Source: Citrobacter telavivensis (lineage in GTDB: Bacteria; Pseudomonadota; Gammaproteobacteria; Enterobacterales; Enterobacteriaceae). From it: 64,000 nt of DNA. Positions 25,338 to 33,022 of this stretch are shown in pieces. Position numbers and translations under genes: made by a program. Every line of letters starts with the position of its first letter. The stretch's first letter is position 1. The DNA lies in contig CP045205.1 in the NCBI GenBank assembly GCA_009363175.1, positions 2,170,001 to 2,234,000 on the forward strand, written 5' to 3'. Under the pieces are notes generated by a model. That model worked only from the letters and a program-made list of their open reading frames with translations. It had not been told where the DNA came from and did not search any database.

Positions 25338-25904
25338 ATGGTGGAACAGCGTCGTTTGGCAAGTACGGAATGGGTGGATATTGTGAATGAAGACAACGAA
25401 GTCATTGCACAATCCAGCCGGGAACAGATGCGAGCGCAGGGCCTGCGTCATCGTGCGACCTATATTGTCGTACACGACGGGATGGGCAAAATACTGGTGC
25501 AGCGTCGTACCGAGACAAAAGACTTTTTACCTGGAATGTTAGATGCCACTGCCGGTGGTGTTGTGCAGGCCGACGAACAACTGCTGGATTCTGCCCGTCG
25601 TGAAGCGGAAGAAGAGTTAGGCATTGCCGGCGTGCCATTTGCCGAACACGGTCAGTTCTACTTTGAAGATAAGAACTGTCGCGTCTGGGGGGCGTTGTTC
25701 AGTTGTGTGTCGCACGGCCCGTTCGCCTTACAGGAAGAAGAGGTCAGCGAAGTGTGCTGGCTGACGCCAGAAGAAATTACCGCTCGCTGCGATGAGTTCA
25801 CGCCCGACTCTCTGAAAGCGCTGGCGCTATGGATGACCCGTAACGCCAAAAACGAAGCGGCCAGGTCAGAGTCGCAACAGGAGAAGCAGGAAGAGGCGGA
25901 GTAA
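25338..25904 (+). CDS. yfcD: Nudix hydrolase YfcD
   Basis: 188 residues, a little longer at the C-terminus than E. coli YfcD. The Nudix box is complete (GGVVQADEQLLDSARREAEEELGI, about 73-96). It resembles the isopentenyl-diphosphate isomerase-like Nudix branch (opening EWVDIVNEDNEVIAQSSREQMRAQGLRH). The substrate is unknown. The last 25 residues are charged (Glu, Gln, Lys, Arg) and probably disordered. The adjacent LacI-type gene ends four bases from its stop, facing it. Confidence 0.93.
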   Translation: MVEQRRLASTEWVDIVNEDNEVIAQSSREQMRAQGLRHRATYIVVHDGMGKILVQRRTETKDFLPGMLDATAGGVVQADEQLLDSARREAEEELGIAGVPFAEHGQFYFEDKNCRVWGALFSCVSHGPFALQEEEVSEVCWLTPEEITARCDEFTPDSLKALALWMTRNAKNEAARSESQQEKQEEAE

Positions 25905-25908
25905 CCGC

Positions 25909-26928
25909 TCAGCAACTGTCCCTTACGCACAAACTGGAGGCGATCGGTTTTTGATCGCGCCAGTTGCCATCCTCAAACCGTGCCAGTAACGCGCGTCCAG
26001 CCTCAATACCAATCTTGCGATGGGGCACAGCCATCGTGGTTAACGGCGGCTGGCAAACCCTGCTCACATCACTATCGCCAAATCCGACTACCGCCAGATC
26101 GTCAGGCACTTTGATGCGTCGTCGCTGACACTCATACAGTACGCCACAGGCCAGTTCATCCGACACGCAAACCAGCGCGTCGAGTTCGGGCCAGGCGAGA
26201 ATAAATTCGGGCAACTGCGAAGCGCCGGTGGAAAAGTTGGGGGGGAGCGCCGCGTTAATCACTCGATTCGGCGACATGTGGTGGCGCAGCATCGCCTTAT
26301 ACCAGCCTTGCAAGTGCTGCTGAAAAATCCACTGTTCCTGATTGGCGCAGAGCAGTCCAATGTTTTGATAGCCGCGTTGAATCAACATTTCGGTGAGTTC
26401 AAACATTGCTGCGACGTTATCAATACCAATGTTCATATCAATGGGATCGCTACGAATCGCGCCCATCTCCATGACCGGGATCCTGGCGTTTTTCAGCCAG
26501 TTCCGCACGGTGTCGCTGTGCTCGACGCTGAGCAAAATGGCGGCGGCAATATTGGAGGCCAGCAGCGTCTCAAGCAGCGTTTCTTCCTGTTCCAGGCGAT
26601 GACGGGACTCTGCCAGCATGATCTGGTATCCGGCGGGCTGCAGGACTTCCTGCAATCCAGCGAACATTTCCGAGCAGCCAGCCTCTGAAAGATTTGGCAC
26701 TACCATCGCAATGGTTCGTGATGACGCAGACGCCAGCGCACTTGCAGCCAGATTGGGCATGTAGCCCAGTTCATGCACTGCAGCGTCTATTTTTTCCCGG
26801 AGTTTATCGGAAACCTGTTCAGGCGTGCGCAGTGCACGAGAGACGGTCATGGTGCCGACACCGGCAAGGTGAGCGACATCCGCAATGGTCACCTTGCCTG
26901 TACTACGTCGTTTTCGGGTCAGAGACAT
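25909..26928 (-). CDS. LacI-family transcriptional regulator of the adjacent PTS/transketolase locus
   Basis: 339 residues. The N-terminal helix-turn-helix and hinge are clear: KVTIADVAHLAGVGTMTVSRAL, then LGYMPNLAASALASASSRTIA, of the GntR/IdnR type. The ligand-binding domain (about 68-335) is of the periplasmic-binding-protein kind, with ELDALVCVSDELACGVLYEC and VVGFGDSDVSRVCQPPLTTM. I start at ATG 26928, which has AGGA at the right distance; ATG 26934 and an upstream start 16 codons earlier are open. It diverges from the EIIA gene across two identical palindromes that are its likely operators. The inducer is probably the phosphorylated or free sugar handled by the locus. Confidence 0.88.
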   Translation of the reverse strand: MSLTRKRRSTGKVTIADVAHLAGVGTMTVSRALRTPEQVSDKLREKIDAAVHELGYMPNLAASALASASSRTIAMVVPNLSEAGCSEMFAGLQEVLQPAGYQIMLAESRHRLEQEETLLETLLASNIAAAILLSVEHSDTVRNWLKNARIPVMEMGAIRSDPIDMNIGIDNVAAMFELTEMLIQRGYQNIGLLCANQEQWIFQQHLQGWYKAMLRHHMSPNRVINAALPPNFSTGASQLPEFILAWPELDALVCVSDELACGVLYECQRRRIKVPDDLAVVGFGDSDVSRVCQPPLTTMAVPHRKIGIEAGRALLARFEDGNWRDQKPIASSLCVRDSC

Positions 26929-27052
26929 ACACATTCCTGCGCAATTACAATCGGTTGAGCCGCTTTTTATCGTCATTTTTTGCTTCGTATGCAGGGCAAG
27001 TATACGCCTTTAATGACTTTCATTGCTGTGATTTTACCCGGCAATTGTATTT

Positions 27053-27066
27053 TGATAGCGCTATCA
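27053..27066. promoter_or_regulatory. Putative LacI-family operator O1
   Basis: Perfect palindrome TGATAGCGCTATCA in the divergent region between the regulator gene and the EIIA gene. LacI proteins bind odd or even palindromes with a central CG such as this one. The 12-base core GATAGCGCTATC recurs exactly at 27088-27099. Confidence 0.8.
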
Positions 27067-27086
27067 CATATCTGAACGATATCCCA

Positions 27087-27100
27087 TGATAGCGCTATCT
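27087..27100. promoter_or_regulatory. Putative LacI-family operator O2
   Basis: TGATAGCGCTATCT, second copy of the palindrome, centred 34 bp from the first, about three helical turns. Two close operators would let dimers bind on the same face of the DNA and control both divergent promoters. Confidence 0.8.
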
Positions 27101-27101
27101 T

Positions 27102-27117
27102 TGTGAGAATGATCGCA
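27102..27117. promoter_or_regulatory. Putative CRP site of the PTS/transketolase operon
   Basis: TGTGA-GAATGA-TCGCA differs from the CRP consensus (TGTGA-N6-TCACA) at one base. It lies next to operator O2, about 70 bp before the EIIA start. Carbon-catabolite control is expected for a PTS sugar operon. Confidence 0.6.
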
Positions 27118-27177
27118 GATAAGGTTTCATGGGTTGAATAAAGTTTGCTCACATTGAGCAAGAAATGAGGAGGGGAC

Positions 27178-27621
27178 GTGCTGAATAAATGGTTAACGGA
27201 GTCAACCATCATGCTGCGCGAGAGCGTTGAGGACTGGCAGCAGGCTCTTGCGTGGTGTGCCAGACCTTTGCTTGCTGCCGGGATTATTACACCGGAGTAC
27301 CTTACCGCCATCGTCGCGCAGCATCATCAACTGGGACCTTACTACGTCCTGGCACCGGGTCTGGCAATGCCGCATGCCAGACCGGAAGAAGGCGCAACAG
27401 CATTAGGGCTCTCATTGTTAAAACTGGAGCACGGTGTTTCATTTGGCGCAGGCGAATTTGATCCTGTCGACATTATTATCATGCTCGCGGCGCCGGATAA
27501 ACATAGCCATATTGCCATGATATCCGCACTGGCTGAATTATTTTCAAGCGACGAGGATCTGGTGCGATTACATCAGGCAACAACCCTGGAGGAAATTAAA
27601 AAAATCATTTCACGTTTCTGA
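27178..27621 (+). CDS. PTS sugar transporter subunit IIA (ascorbate/mannitol-fructose type)
   Basis: 147 residues. It takes phosphate from HPr-P and passes it to EIIB. The EIIA-2 fold (MtlA, FruA, UlaC) has its active histidine in LAPGLAMPHARPEEGA, here His66. The C-terminal part (DPVDIIIMLAAPDKHSHIAMISALAELF) is typical. The start is GTG 27178 with a strong ribosome site (GAGGAGGGG). First gene of a five-gene unit: EIIA, EIIB, EIIC, transketolase N and C halves. Salmonella has a similar locus between yfcD and yfcC. Confidence 0.9.
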   Translation: MLNKWLTESTIMLRESVEDWQQALAWCARPLLAAGIITPEYLTAIVAQHHQLGPYYVLAPGLAMPHARPEEGATALGLSLLKLEHGVSFGAGEFDPVDIIIMLAAPDKHSHIAMISALAELFSSDEDLVRLHQATTLEEIKKIISRF

Positions 27622-27700
27622 TGTAAGTCATATTGGCATCTTCTAAAACATGACGCGAAAGCGTGATGCGGACGTACTCTACTTAAAAAAGGGGATAACA

Positions 27701-27973
27701 ATGAAAATTCTGGCAATTTGTGGTTCTGGCCTGGGCAGCAGTTTTATGGTCGAAATGAATATTAAAAAAGTGCTCAAGAAACTTAATATTCAGGCAGATG
27801 TTGAACATTCCGATCTCTCCTCCGCCACGCCTGGAGCTGCCGATCTGTTTGTGATGGCAAAAGATATTGCCGCCAGTGCCAGCGTACCGGAAACTCAACT
27901 GGTGGTGATTAATAATATTATCGATATCAATGAACTGGAAGCGCAATTGCGCGAATGGTTCGACAAACAATAA
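27701..27973 (+). CDS. PTS sugar transporter subunit IIB (ascorbate/lactose type)
   Basis: 90 residues. The phosphorylated cysteine is Cys7 in ILAICGSGLGSSFMVEMNI, the standard P-loop of the lactose/ascorbate IIB family. I start at ATG 27701, preceded by AAGGGGA; the frame is open 17 codons further upstream, without family resemblance. It passes phosphate from EIIA to the sugar in the EIIC channel. Confidence 0.9.
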   Translation: MKILAICGSGLGSSFMVEMNIKKVLKKLNIQADVEHSDLSSATPGAADLFVMAKDIAASASVPETQLVVINNIIDINELEAQLREWFDKQ

Positions 27974-28044
27974 CTGTAAATGCACACCATCATGCAAACA
28001 GCCCGATGGCGGTTGCGCGCTGATGTGCATAAAGCGAGGTGGAT

Positions 28045-29436
28045 ATGTTTATCCTTGAAACGCTGAATTTTGTTGTTGATATTCTTAAAGTCCCTTCCGT
28101 GCTGGTGGGGTTAATTGCATTAATTGGCCTGGTCGCGCAAAAGAAAGCTTTTTCCGATGTGATAAAAGGGACAATTAAAACGATTCTGGGTTTTATTGTT
28201 CTTGGCGGCGGCGCAACGGTGCTGGTGGGATCGTTAAATCCGCTAGGCGGGATGTTTGAGCACGCATTTAATATTCAGGGCATCATTCCTAATAACGAAG
28301 CCATTGTCTCTATTGCTCTCGAGAAATATGGCGCCTCAACCGCGCTTATTATGGCGTTCGGGATGGTGGCGAATATTATTGTCGCCCGCTTCACGCGCCT
28401 GAAGTATATCTTCCTGACCGGGCATCATACGTTTTATATGGCCTGCATGATCGGCGTTATTCTGACCGTCGCCGGATTCGACGGGATCGGACTCGTCTTT
28501 ACGGGCTCGCTGATTCTGGGGCTGGTGATGGCTTTTTTCCCCGCGCTGGCGCAGCGGTATATGCGGCGGATCACCGGAAATGATGAGATTGCCTTTGGTC
28601 ACTTCGGCACTCTGGGATACGTGCTGTCAGGCTGGATCGGCAGCGTCTGCGGCAAAGGTTCCCGTTCGACCGAAGAGATGAACTTACCGAAGAACCTGAG
28701 CTTCCTGCGCGACAGTTCAATCTCTATCTCCCTGACCATGATGGTAATCTATCTGATTATGGCGATCAGCGCCGGTCGGGAATATGTCGAAAGTACCTTC
28801 AGCGGCGGGCAGAACTATCTGGTTTACGCCATCATCATGGCGATCACCTTTGCCGCCGGGGTGTTCATTATTCTGCAAGGTGTCCGTTTGATTCTGGCGG
28901 AAATCGTCCCGGCGTTTACCGGTTTTTCTGAAAAACTGGTGCCTAACGCGCGACCGGCGCTGGACTGCCCGGTGGTCTATCCCTATGCCCCGAATGCGGT
29001 ACTGATTGGCTTTCTGTTCAGTTTTCTCGGCGGGCTGGTGGGGCTGTTTCTGTTGGGACAGATGAAACTGGTGCTGATCCTGCCAGGCGTTGTCCCACAC
29101 TTTTTCACTGGCGCAACGGCCGGGGTGTTTGGTAACGCCACCGGTGGGCGTCGCGGGGCCATGATTGGCGCGTTTGCCAATGGCCTGTTAATCACCTTCC
29201 TGCCGGTTCTCCTCCTGCCCGTGCTGGGCGCGATTGGTTTTGCCAATACCACTTTCTCGGATGCCGATTTTGGCGTCGTTGGCATTGTGCTCGGCAACCT
29301 GGCGCGTTATCTGTCGCCTTTTGCCATCACGGGACTGGTTGTGGCGTTGTTTGCGCTGTTGGTGGCCTGGAACCTGTTCGCGAAAAACCGGACGGTAACG
29401 GGTCAGACTAAGGAAAATAATGGAGCCAAATCATGA
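28045..29436 (+). CDS. PTS sugar transporter subunit IIC, UlaA/SgaT family
   Basis: 463 residues, the size of E. coli UlaA (465), which imports ascorbate. About ten membrane helices are visible, and blocks shared with UlaA include FSDVIKGTIKTILGF, FLTGHHTFYMACMIG, FSEKLVPNARPALDCPVVYPYAPNAV and LPGVVPHFFTGATAGVFGN. I start at ATG 28045 with GAGGTGG upstream; a GTG two codons earlier is possible. The sugar is unknown. The genes UlaD, UlaE and UlaF that process ascorbate 6-phosphate are absent here, and a transketolase follows, so the substrate probably is not ascorbate. Confidence 0.92.
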   Translation: MFILETLNFVVDILKVPSVLVGLIALIGLVAQKKAFSDVIKGTIKTILGFIVLGGGATVLVGSLNPLGGMFEHAFNIQGIIPNNEAIVSIALEKYGASTALIMAFGMVANIIVARFTRLKYIFLTGHHTFYMACMIGVILTVAGFDGIGLVFTGSLILGLVMAFFPALAQRYMRRITGNDEIAFGHFGTLGYVLSGWIGSVCGKGSRSTEEMNLPKNLSFLRDSSISISLTMMVIYLIMAISAGREYVESTFSGGQNYLVYAIIMAITFAAGVFIILQGVRLILAEIVPAFTGFSEKLVPNARPALDCPVVYPYAPNAVLIGFLFSFLGGLVGLFLLGQMKLVLILPGVVPHFFTGATAGVFGNATGGRRGAMIGAFANGLLITFLPVLLLPVLGAIGFANTTFSDADFGVVGIVLGNLARYLSPFAITGLVVALFALLVAWNLFAKNRTVTGQTKENNGAKS

Positions 29437-30263
29437 GTGTGAAGGCGGTAACGCAACTGGCGCGCGAGATTCGCATCGCCACCCTGAAGTCGCTTATTGA
29501 TCTCGGCTTTGGCCATTTTGGCGGCTGTATGTCGGTGGTGGAAACGCTGGCGGTTTTGTATGGCGAGGTGATGAACATTGACCCTGCCGATCCGGACTGG
29601 CCAGAGCGGGACTATTTCGTGTTATCAAAAGGCCATGCCGGACCGGCGCTGTATAGCACGCTGGCGCTGAAAGGTTACTTCCCGGTCGCAGAGTTGAGCA
29701 CGCTGAACCAGAACGGCACGCGTCTGCCCAGTCACCCGGACAGGCTTAAGACGCGTGGCGTTGATGCGACGACAGGATCGCTGGGGCAGGGCATTTCTAT
29801 CGCCGGGGGGATGGCGCTGTCGCACAAACTGGCGCAGCGGACTAACCGGGTATTCTGCATTGTGGGTGATGGCGAGCTCAATGAAGGACAGTGCTGGGAA
29901 GCGTTCCAGTTTATCGCTCACCATCGGCTGAACAACCTGACGGTCTTCGTTGACTGGAATAAGCAGCAACTGGATGGCGAACTGGATGACATCATCCACC
30001 CGTTTTGTCTTGAAGATAAATTTCGTGCGTTTGGTTTTGAGGCGTTCACGGTGAAAGGGGATGATATCCCCGGCCTGCTGGCGGTGGTCCAACCGGTTCT
30101 GGATAACCAGGCACGTCCACGCGTTGTGATTCTTGACAGCGTCAAAGGGCAGGGGGTGCCGTATCTGGAGCAATTAACCAACTCACATCACCTGCGCCTG
30201 ACGGATGAGACCAGACATGCGCTGAACGATAATCTTCGCCAACTGGAGGCTACGCATGATTAA
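29433..30263 (+). CDS. Transketolase, N-terminal (thiamine diphosphate-binding) subunit
   Basis: 276 residues, equivalent to the first third of a full-length transketolase. It has the thiamine diphosphate and Mg2+ motif (CIVGDGELNEGQCWEAFQF...LTVFVDWNKQQLDG, from about 145), FVLSKGHAGPALYS and the substrate-phosphate loop GSLGQGISIAGGMAL. It overlaps the EIIC stop by four bases (ATGA) and the next gene by eight, so the three are coupled. It works with the downstream subunit and moves a two-carbon ketol unit between sugar phosphates. Confidence 0.93.
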   Translation: MSVKAVTQLAREIRIATLKSLIDLGFGHFGGCMSVVETLAVLYGEVMNIDPADPDWPERDYFVLSKGHAGPALYSTLALKGYFPVAELSTLNQNGTRLPSHPDRLKTRGVDATTGSLGQGISIAGGMALSHKLAQRTNRVFCIVGDGELNEGQCWEAFQFIAHHRLNNLTVFVDWNKQQLDGELDDIIHPFCLEDKFRAFGFEAFTVKGDDIPGLLAVVQPVLDNQARPRVVILDSVKGQGVPYLEQLTNSHHLRLTDETRHALNDNLRQLEATHD

Positions 30264-31209
30264 GCTCGCGCCCGCAGGACAAAAAGACAGTGTGGAGATG
30301 CGCAAGGTTTATGCCGGTTTTGTCGCGAAAGAAGTGGCGGCGGGAAGCCCGATCATTGCGCTGGAAGCGGATTTGATGAGCTCCATGGCGATGGACGGCG
30401 TGGCGCGCGAGTATCCGCAGCATGTCATTAATTGCGGCATCATGGAGGCGAACGTTATTGGTACTGCGGCAGGGCTGGCACTGACCGGACGCAAGCCGTT
30501 TGTGCATACCTTTACGGCGTTCGCCAGTCGCCGCTGTTTCGATCAACTGTTTATGTCGCTCGATTATCAGCGGAGTAACGTCAAAGTCATCGCCTCCGAT
30601 GCCGGCGTGACCGCCTGTCATAACGGCGGGACGCACATGTCTTTCGAAGATATGGGCATCGTTCGCGGGCTGGCGCATTCGGTGGTGCTGGAGGTTACTG
30701 ATGCCGTCATGTTTGACGATATCTTACGCCAACTGATTGACCTCGACGGGTTCTACTGGGTGCGCACCATCCGTAAACAGGCACCGAGTATTTACGCCCC
30801 GGGATCGACCTTTACGCTGGGGAAAGGAAATGTGTTGCGGGAAGGCAATGATGTCACCCTGATTGCCAATGGGATTATGGTGGCTGAAGCGCTGGAAGCG
30901 GCACGACAGCTGGAGCGGATGGGGGTCAGTACGGCCGTCATCGACATGTTCACCCTCAAGCCTGTCGATCGCATGCTGGTGAAGAACTATGCCGAAAAAA
31001 CGGGGCGGATTGTGACCTGTGAAAATCACAGTATCCATAACGGGCTGGGATCGGCGGTAGCGGAAGTGCTGGTAGAAACCTGCCCGGTTCCGATGCGGCG
31101 GGTTGGCGTCAGGGAACGCTATGGACAGGTCGGCACCCAGGACTTCTTGCAGGAAGAGTATGGACTCACCGCGGCGGCGATTGTGACTGCGGCAAAATCA
31201 CTGCTTTAG
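30256..31209 (+). CDS. Transketolase, C-terminal (pyrimidine-binding) subunit
   Basis: 317 residues, equivalent to the middle and last domains of transketolase. The catalytic glutamate that activates the thiamine is in HVINCGIMEANVIGTAAGLALTG (Glu57 by my count). FTAFASRRCFDQLFMSL and the C-terminal domain (IVTCENHSIHNGLGSAVAEVL) follow. It overlaps the N-subunit gene by eight bases. Split transketolases of this type occur in dedicated sugar pathways, for instance the one acting on apulose 4-phosphate; I cannot assign the substrate here. Last gene of the PTS operon. Confidence 0.93.
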   Translation: MIKLAPAGQKDSVEMRKVYAGFVAKEVAAGSPIIALEADLMSSMAMDGVAREYPQHVINCGIMEANVIGTAAGLALTGRKPFVHTFTAFASRRCFDQLFMSLDYQRSNVKVIASDAGVTACHNGGTHMSFEDMGIVRGLAHSVVLEVTDAVMFDDILRQLIDLDGFYWVRTIRKQAPSIYAPGSTFTLGKGNVLREGNDVTLIANGIMVAEALEAARQLERMGVSTAVIDMFTLKPVDRMLVKNYAEKTGRIVTCENHSIHNGLGSAVAEVLVETCPVPMRRVGVRERYGQVGTQDFLQEEYGLTAAAIVTAAKSLL

Positions 31210-31218
31210 AAAGGAGAA

Positions 31219-31304
31219 ACCGGATGAGCGCTAACGCTTATCCGGCCTACGAGGATAAGAAATATTGTAGGCCGGATAAGACGCGTTAGCGTCGCCATCC
31301 GGCA
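31219..31304. repeat. BIME (two REP units) between the transketolase gene and yfcC
   Basis: Unit 1 CCGGATGAGCGCTAACGCTTATCCGGCCTAC (31220-31250) and inverted unit 2 GTAGGCCGGATAAGACG..CGCCATCCGGCA (31268-31304). It lies between two convergent genes and starts ten bases after the upstream stop. Confidence 0.93.
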
Positions 31305-31311
31305 TGTTGGA

Positions 31312-32835
31312 TCAATGGTATCCCATAATCTGTGCGCCAATCACCACCATGCTGGACATAATAAACAGCAGTCCCAACAGCGTCGCACCCACTTTCAGCC
31401 AGTTACGAAAATCCACCCGACAGACGCCTAACGTCGCCATCAGTGACGCTGAGGTCGGATAGATGATATGGCTAAAGCCATCGCCAAACTGGAACGCCAG
31501 CACGGTTACCTGACGATTAACACCTACCAGATCGCCGAGCGGCGCTAACAGCGGCATGGTCAACGCCGCCTGACCGGATCCCGAGGTAACAAAGAAATTG
31601 AACACGGCCTGGAAGAGCAGCATAAACCACGCGGCAACGGCGTTATCCAGCCCGCTGATGCCGTTGGCAATGCTGTGCAACAGCGTATTCAGCACGCTCG
31701 CGTCACCTGCTTCGCCGTTGCCTACCAGCAGCAATATGCCTTTGGCAAAACCTACCAGCAGGGCAGGGGCAATCATCATGCGTGCACCTTCGGTGAAAGA
31801 GGACGCCATAATGTTGACCGTCATGCCGTTAAGGCGAAAAATAACGGCGATAATGCCAATCACCAGGCCCATGGTGAAGAACTGGCTGGCGATTTCTGGA
31901 ATAAACCACGCGTTGACGATGACGCCCCAGACAACCCATACCATCACGCCGGTCAGAACCAGTAGTACCAGCCAGTCGCCGATCGTGAAGCGTCGCTCGA
32001 CAACATCATCCTGCTGCTCGCGGAAGAAACGGTCAGATTCATGTACGCGCGACAGAAGCGGGTTCTTTTTCACCCGCGAGGCGTAGGCCAGGGTAAACGT
32101 CAGGCCAATCAGCGTTGAAATGACCCATACCACGATACGCAGACCGGAACCGGAGAGGACGGGAACGCCGGCGATACCCTGAGCAACCACCACGCAGAAG
32201 GGATTCATCCACGAACTGGCAAAGCCAATTTGTGTTGCAATATAGGTCACCAGCACGGTGGTGATACTGTCATAGCCCAGCCTCACCATCAGCGGCGCGA
32301 TGATGATCGCAAAGGCGACCGCCTCTTCCCCCATACCGAATACCGCGCCGCCCAGCGAGAAGAGAATAAACAGCACCGGGATAAACAGAACCTCGTTGCC
32401 TTTGGTATGGCGGATCAGCGCCAGAATGCCATTATCAATCGTTCCTGTACGCATGACGATGCCAAACGCGCCACCAATCACCAGCATAAACATGATGATG
32501 CCAACGGCGGTGCCGAATTTAGAGCCAGAAGTCAGCCCTTCAAACGGGAAGTTCATCAGGCCCGGACTTTCGTCACCGGTGGTAAAGAACTTCACCGGGT
32601 GATACTGCGCTTCACCTGCCTCGTTGGTCAGAATGCGAAAGGAGTGCGGGTCGACCACTTTACGGGTTTTTGTCTGACCATCGACCTGGTATTGCACCTC
32701 CTGGCTGTCAAACATCCCGACGGGGACAACCCAGGTTGCAAGACTGGTTAAAATGGCGACAAAGAAAATAATCACCAACGTATCGGGCATGGCCCATTTT
32801 CTTCTGGTTGGCTGTGTTTCGGTTACTGCAGACAT
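31312..32835 (-). CDS. yfcC: YfcC family membrane transporter
   Basis: 507 residues, almost identical in length to E. coli YfcC (506). It has about 12-13 membrane helices and belongs to the YfcC/DcuC-like family with arginine/ornithine antiporter relatives. Conserved blocks: FPFEGLTSGSKFGTAVGIIMFML, GMGEEAVAFAIIIAPLMVRLGYD, FNFFVTSGSGQAALTMPLLAPLG and FGDGFSHIIYPTSASLMA. The substrate is not proven. A large hydrophilic loop at about 30-90 is probably periplasmic. It lies downstream of pta but is separated by a terminator. Confidence 0.92.
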   Translation of the reverse strand: MSAVTETQPTRRKWAMPDTLVIIFFVAILTSLATWVVPVGMFDSQEVQYQVDGQTKTRKVVDPHSFRILTNEAGEAQYHPVKFFTTGDESPGLMNFPFEGLTSGSKFGTAVGIIMFMLVIGGAFGIVMRTGTIDNGILALIRHTKGNEVLFIPVLFILFSLGGAVFGMGEEAVAFAIIIAPLMVRLGYDSITTVLVTYIATQIGFASSWMNPFCVVVAQGIAGVPVLSGSGLRIVVWVISTLIGLTFTLAYASRVKKNPLLSRVHESDRFFREQQDDVVERRFTIGDWLVLLVLTGVMVWVVWGVIVNAWFIPEIASQFFTMGLVIGIIAVIFRLNGMTVNIMASSFTEGARMMIAPALLVGFAKGILLLVGNGEAGDASVLNTLLHSIANGISGLDNAVAAWFMLLFQAVFNFFVTSGSGQAALTMPLLAPLGDLVGVNRQVTVLAFQFGDGFSHIIYPTSASLMATLGVCRVDFRNWLKVGATLLGLLFIMSSMVVIGAQIMGYH

Positions 32836-32954
32836 GACAGACTATCCCTGTTGCAAAGCAAAGAGGCTAAGTATGCAAACAGGCGAATGGTTATTCATTG
32901 ATACAGCGCAGTTAAGCCAAAAAATCAGATTTTGCAACGCTGAAAGGACGGAAA

Positions 32955-32987
32955 TAAAAAATCCGGAAATCGTTGAAATTTCCGGAT
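32955..32987 (-). terminator. Rho-independent terminator after pta
   Basis: On the minus strand the stem ATCCGGAAAT pairs with ATTTCCGGAT (32961-32987) and is followed by TTTTTTATTT. A second hairpin, CTGGGCTC-GTGA-GAGCCCAG (32993-33012), lies closer to the pta stop. Confidence 0.9.
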
Positions 32988-33022
32988 GTTGACTGGGCTC
33001 GTGAGAGCCCAGGGGAGGCAGT

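Noticed and set aside
28045..29436. Naming the EIIC as the ascorbate transporter UlaA
   Set aside because: The family is the same, but the ascorbate-degradation genes are absent and a split transketolase is linked, so the substrate is left open.
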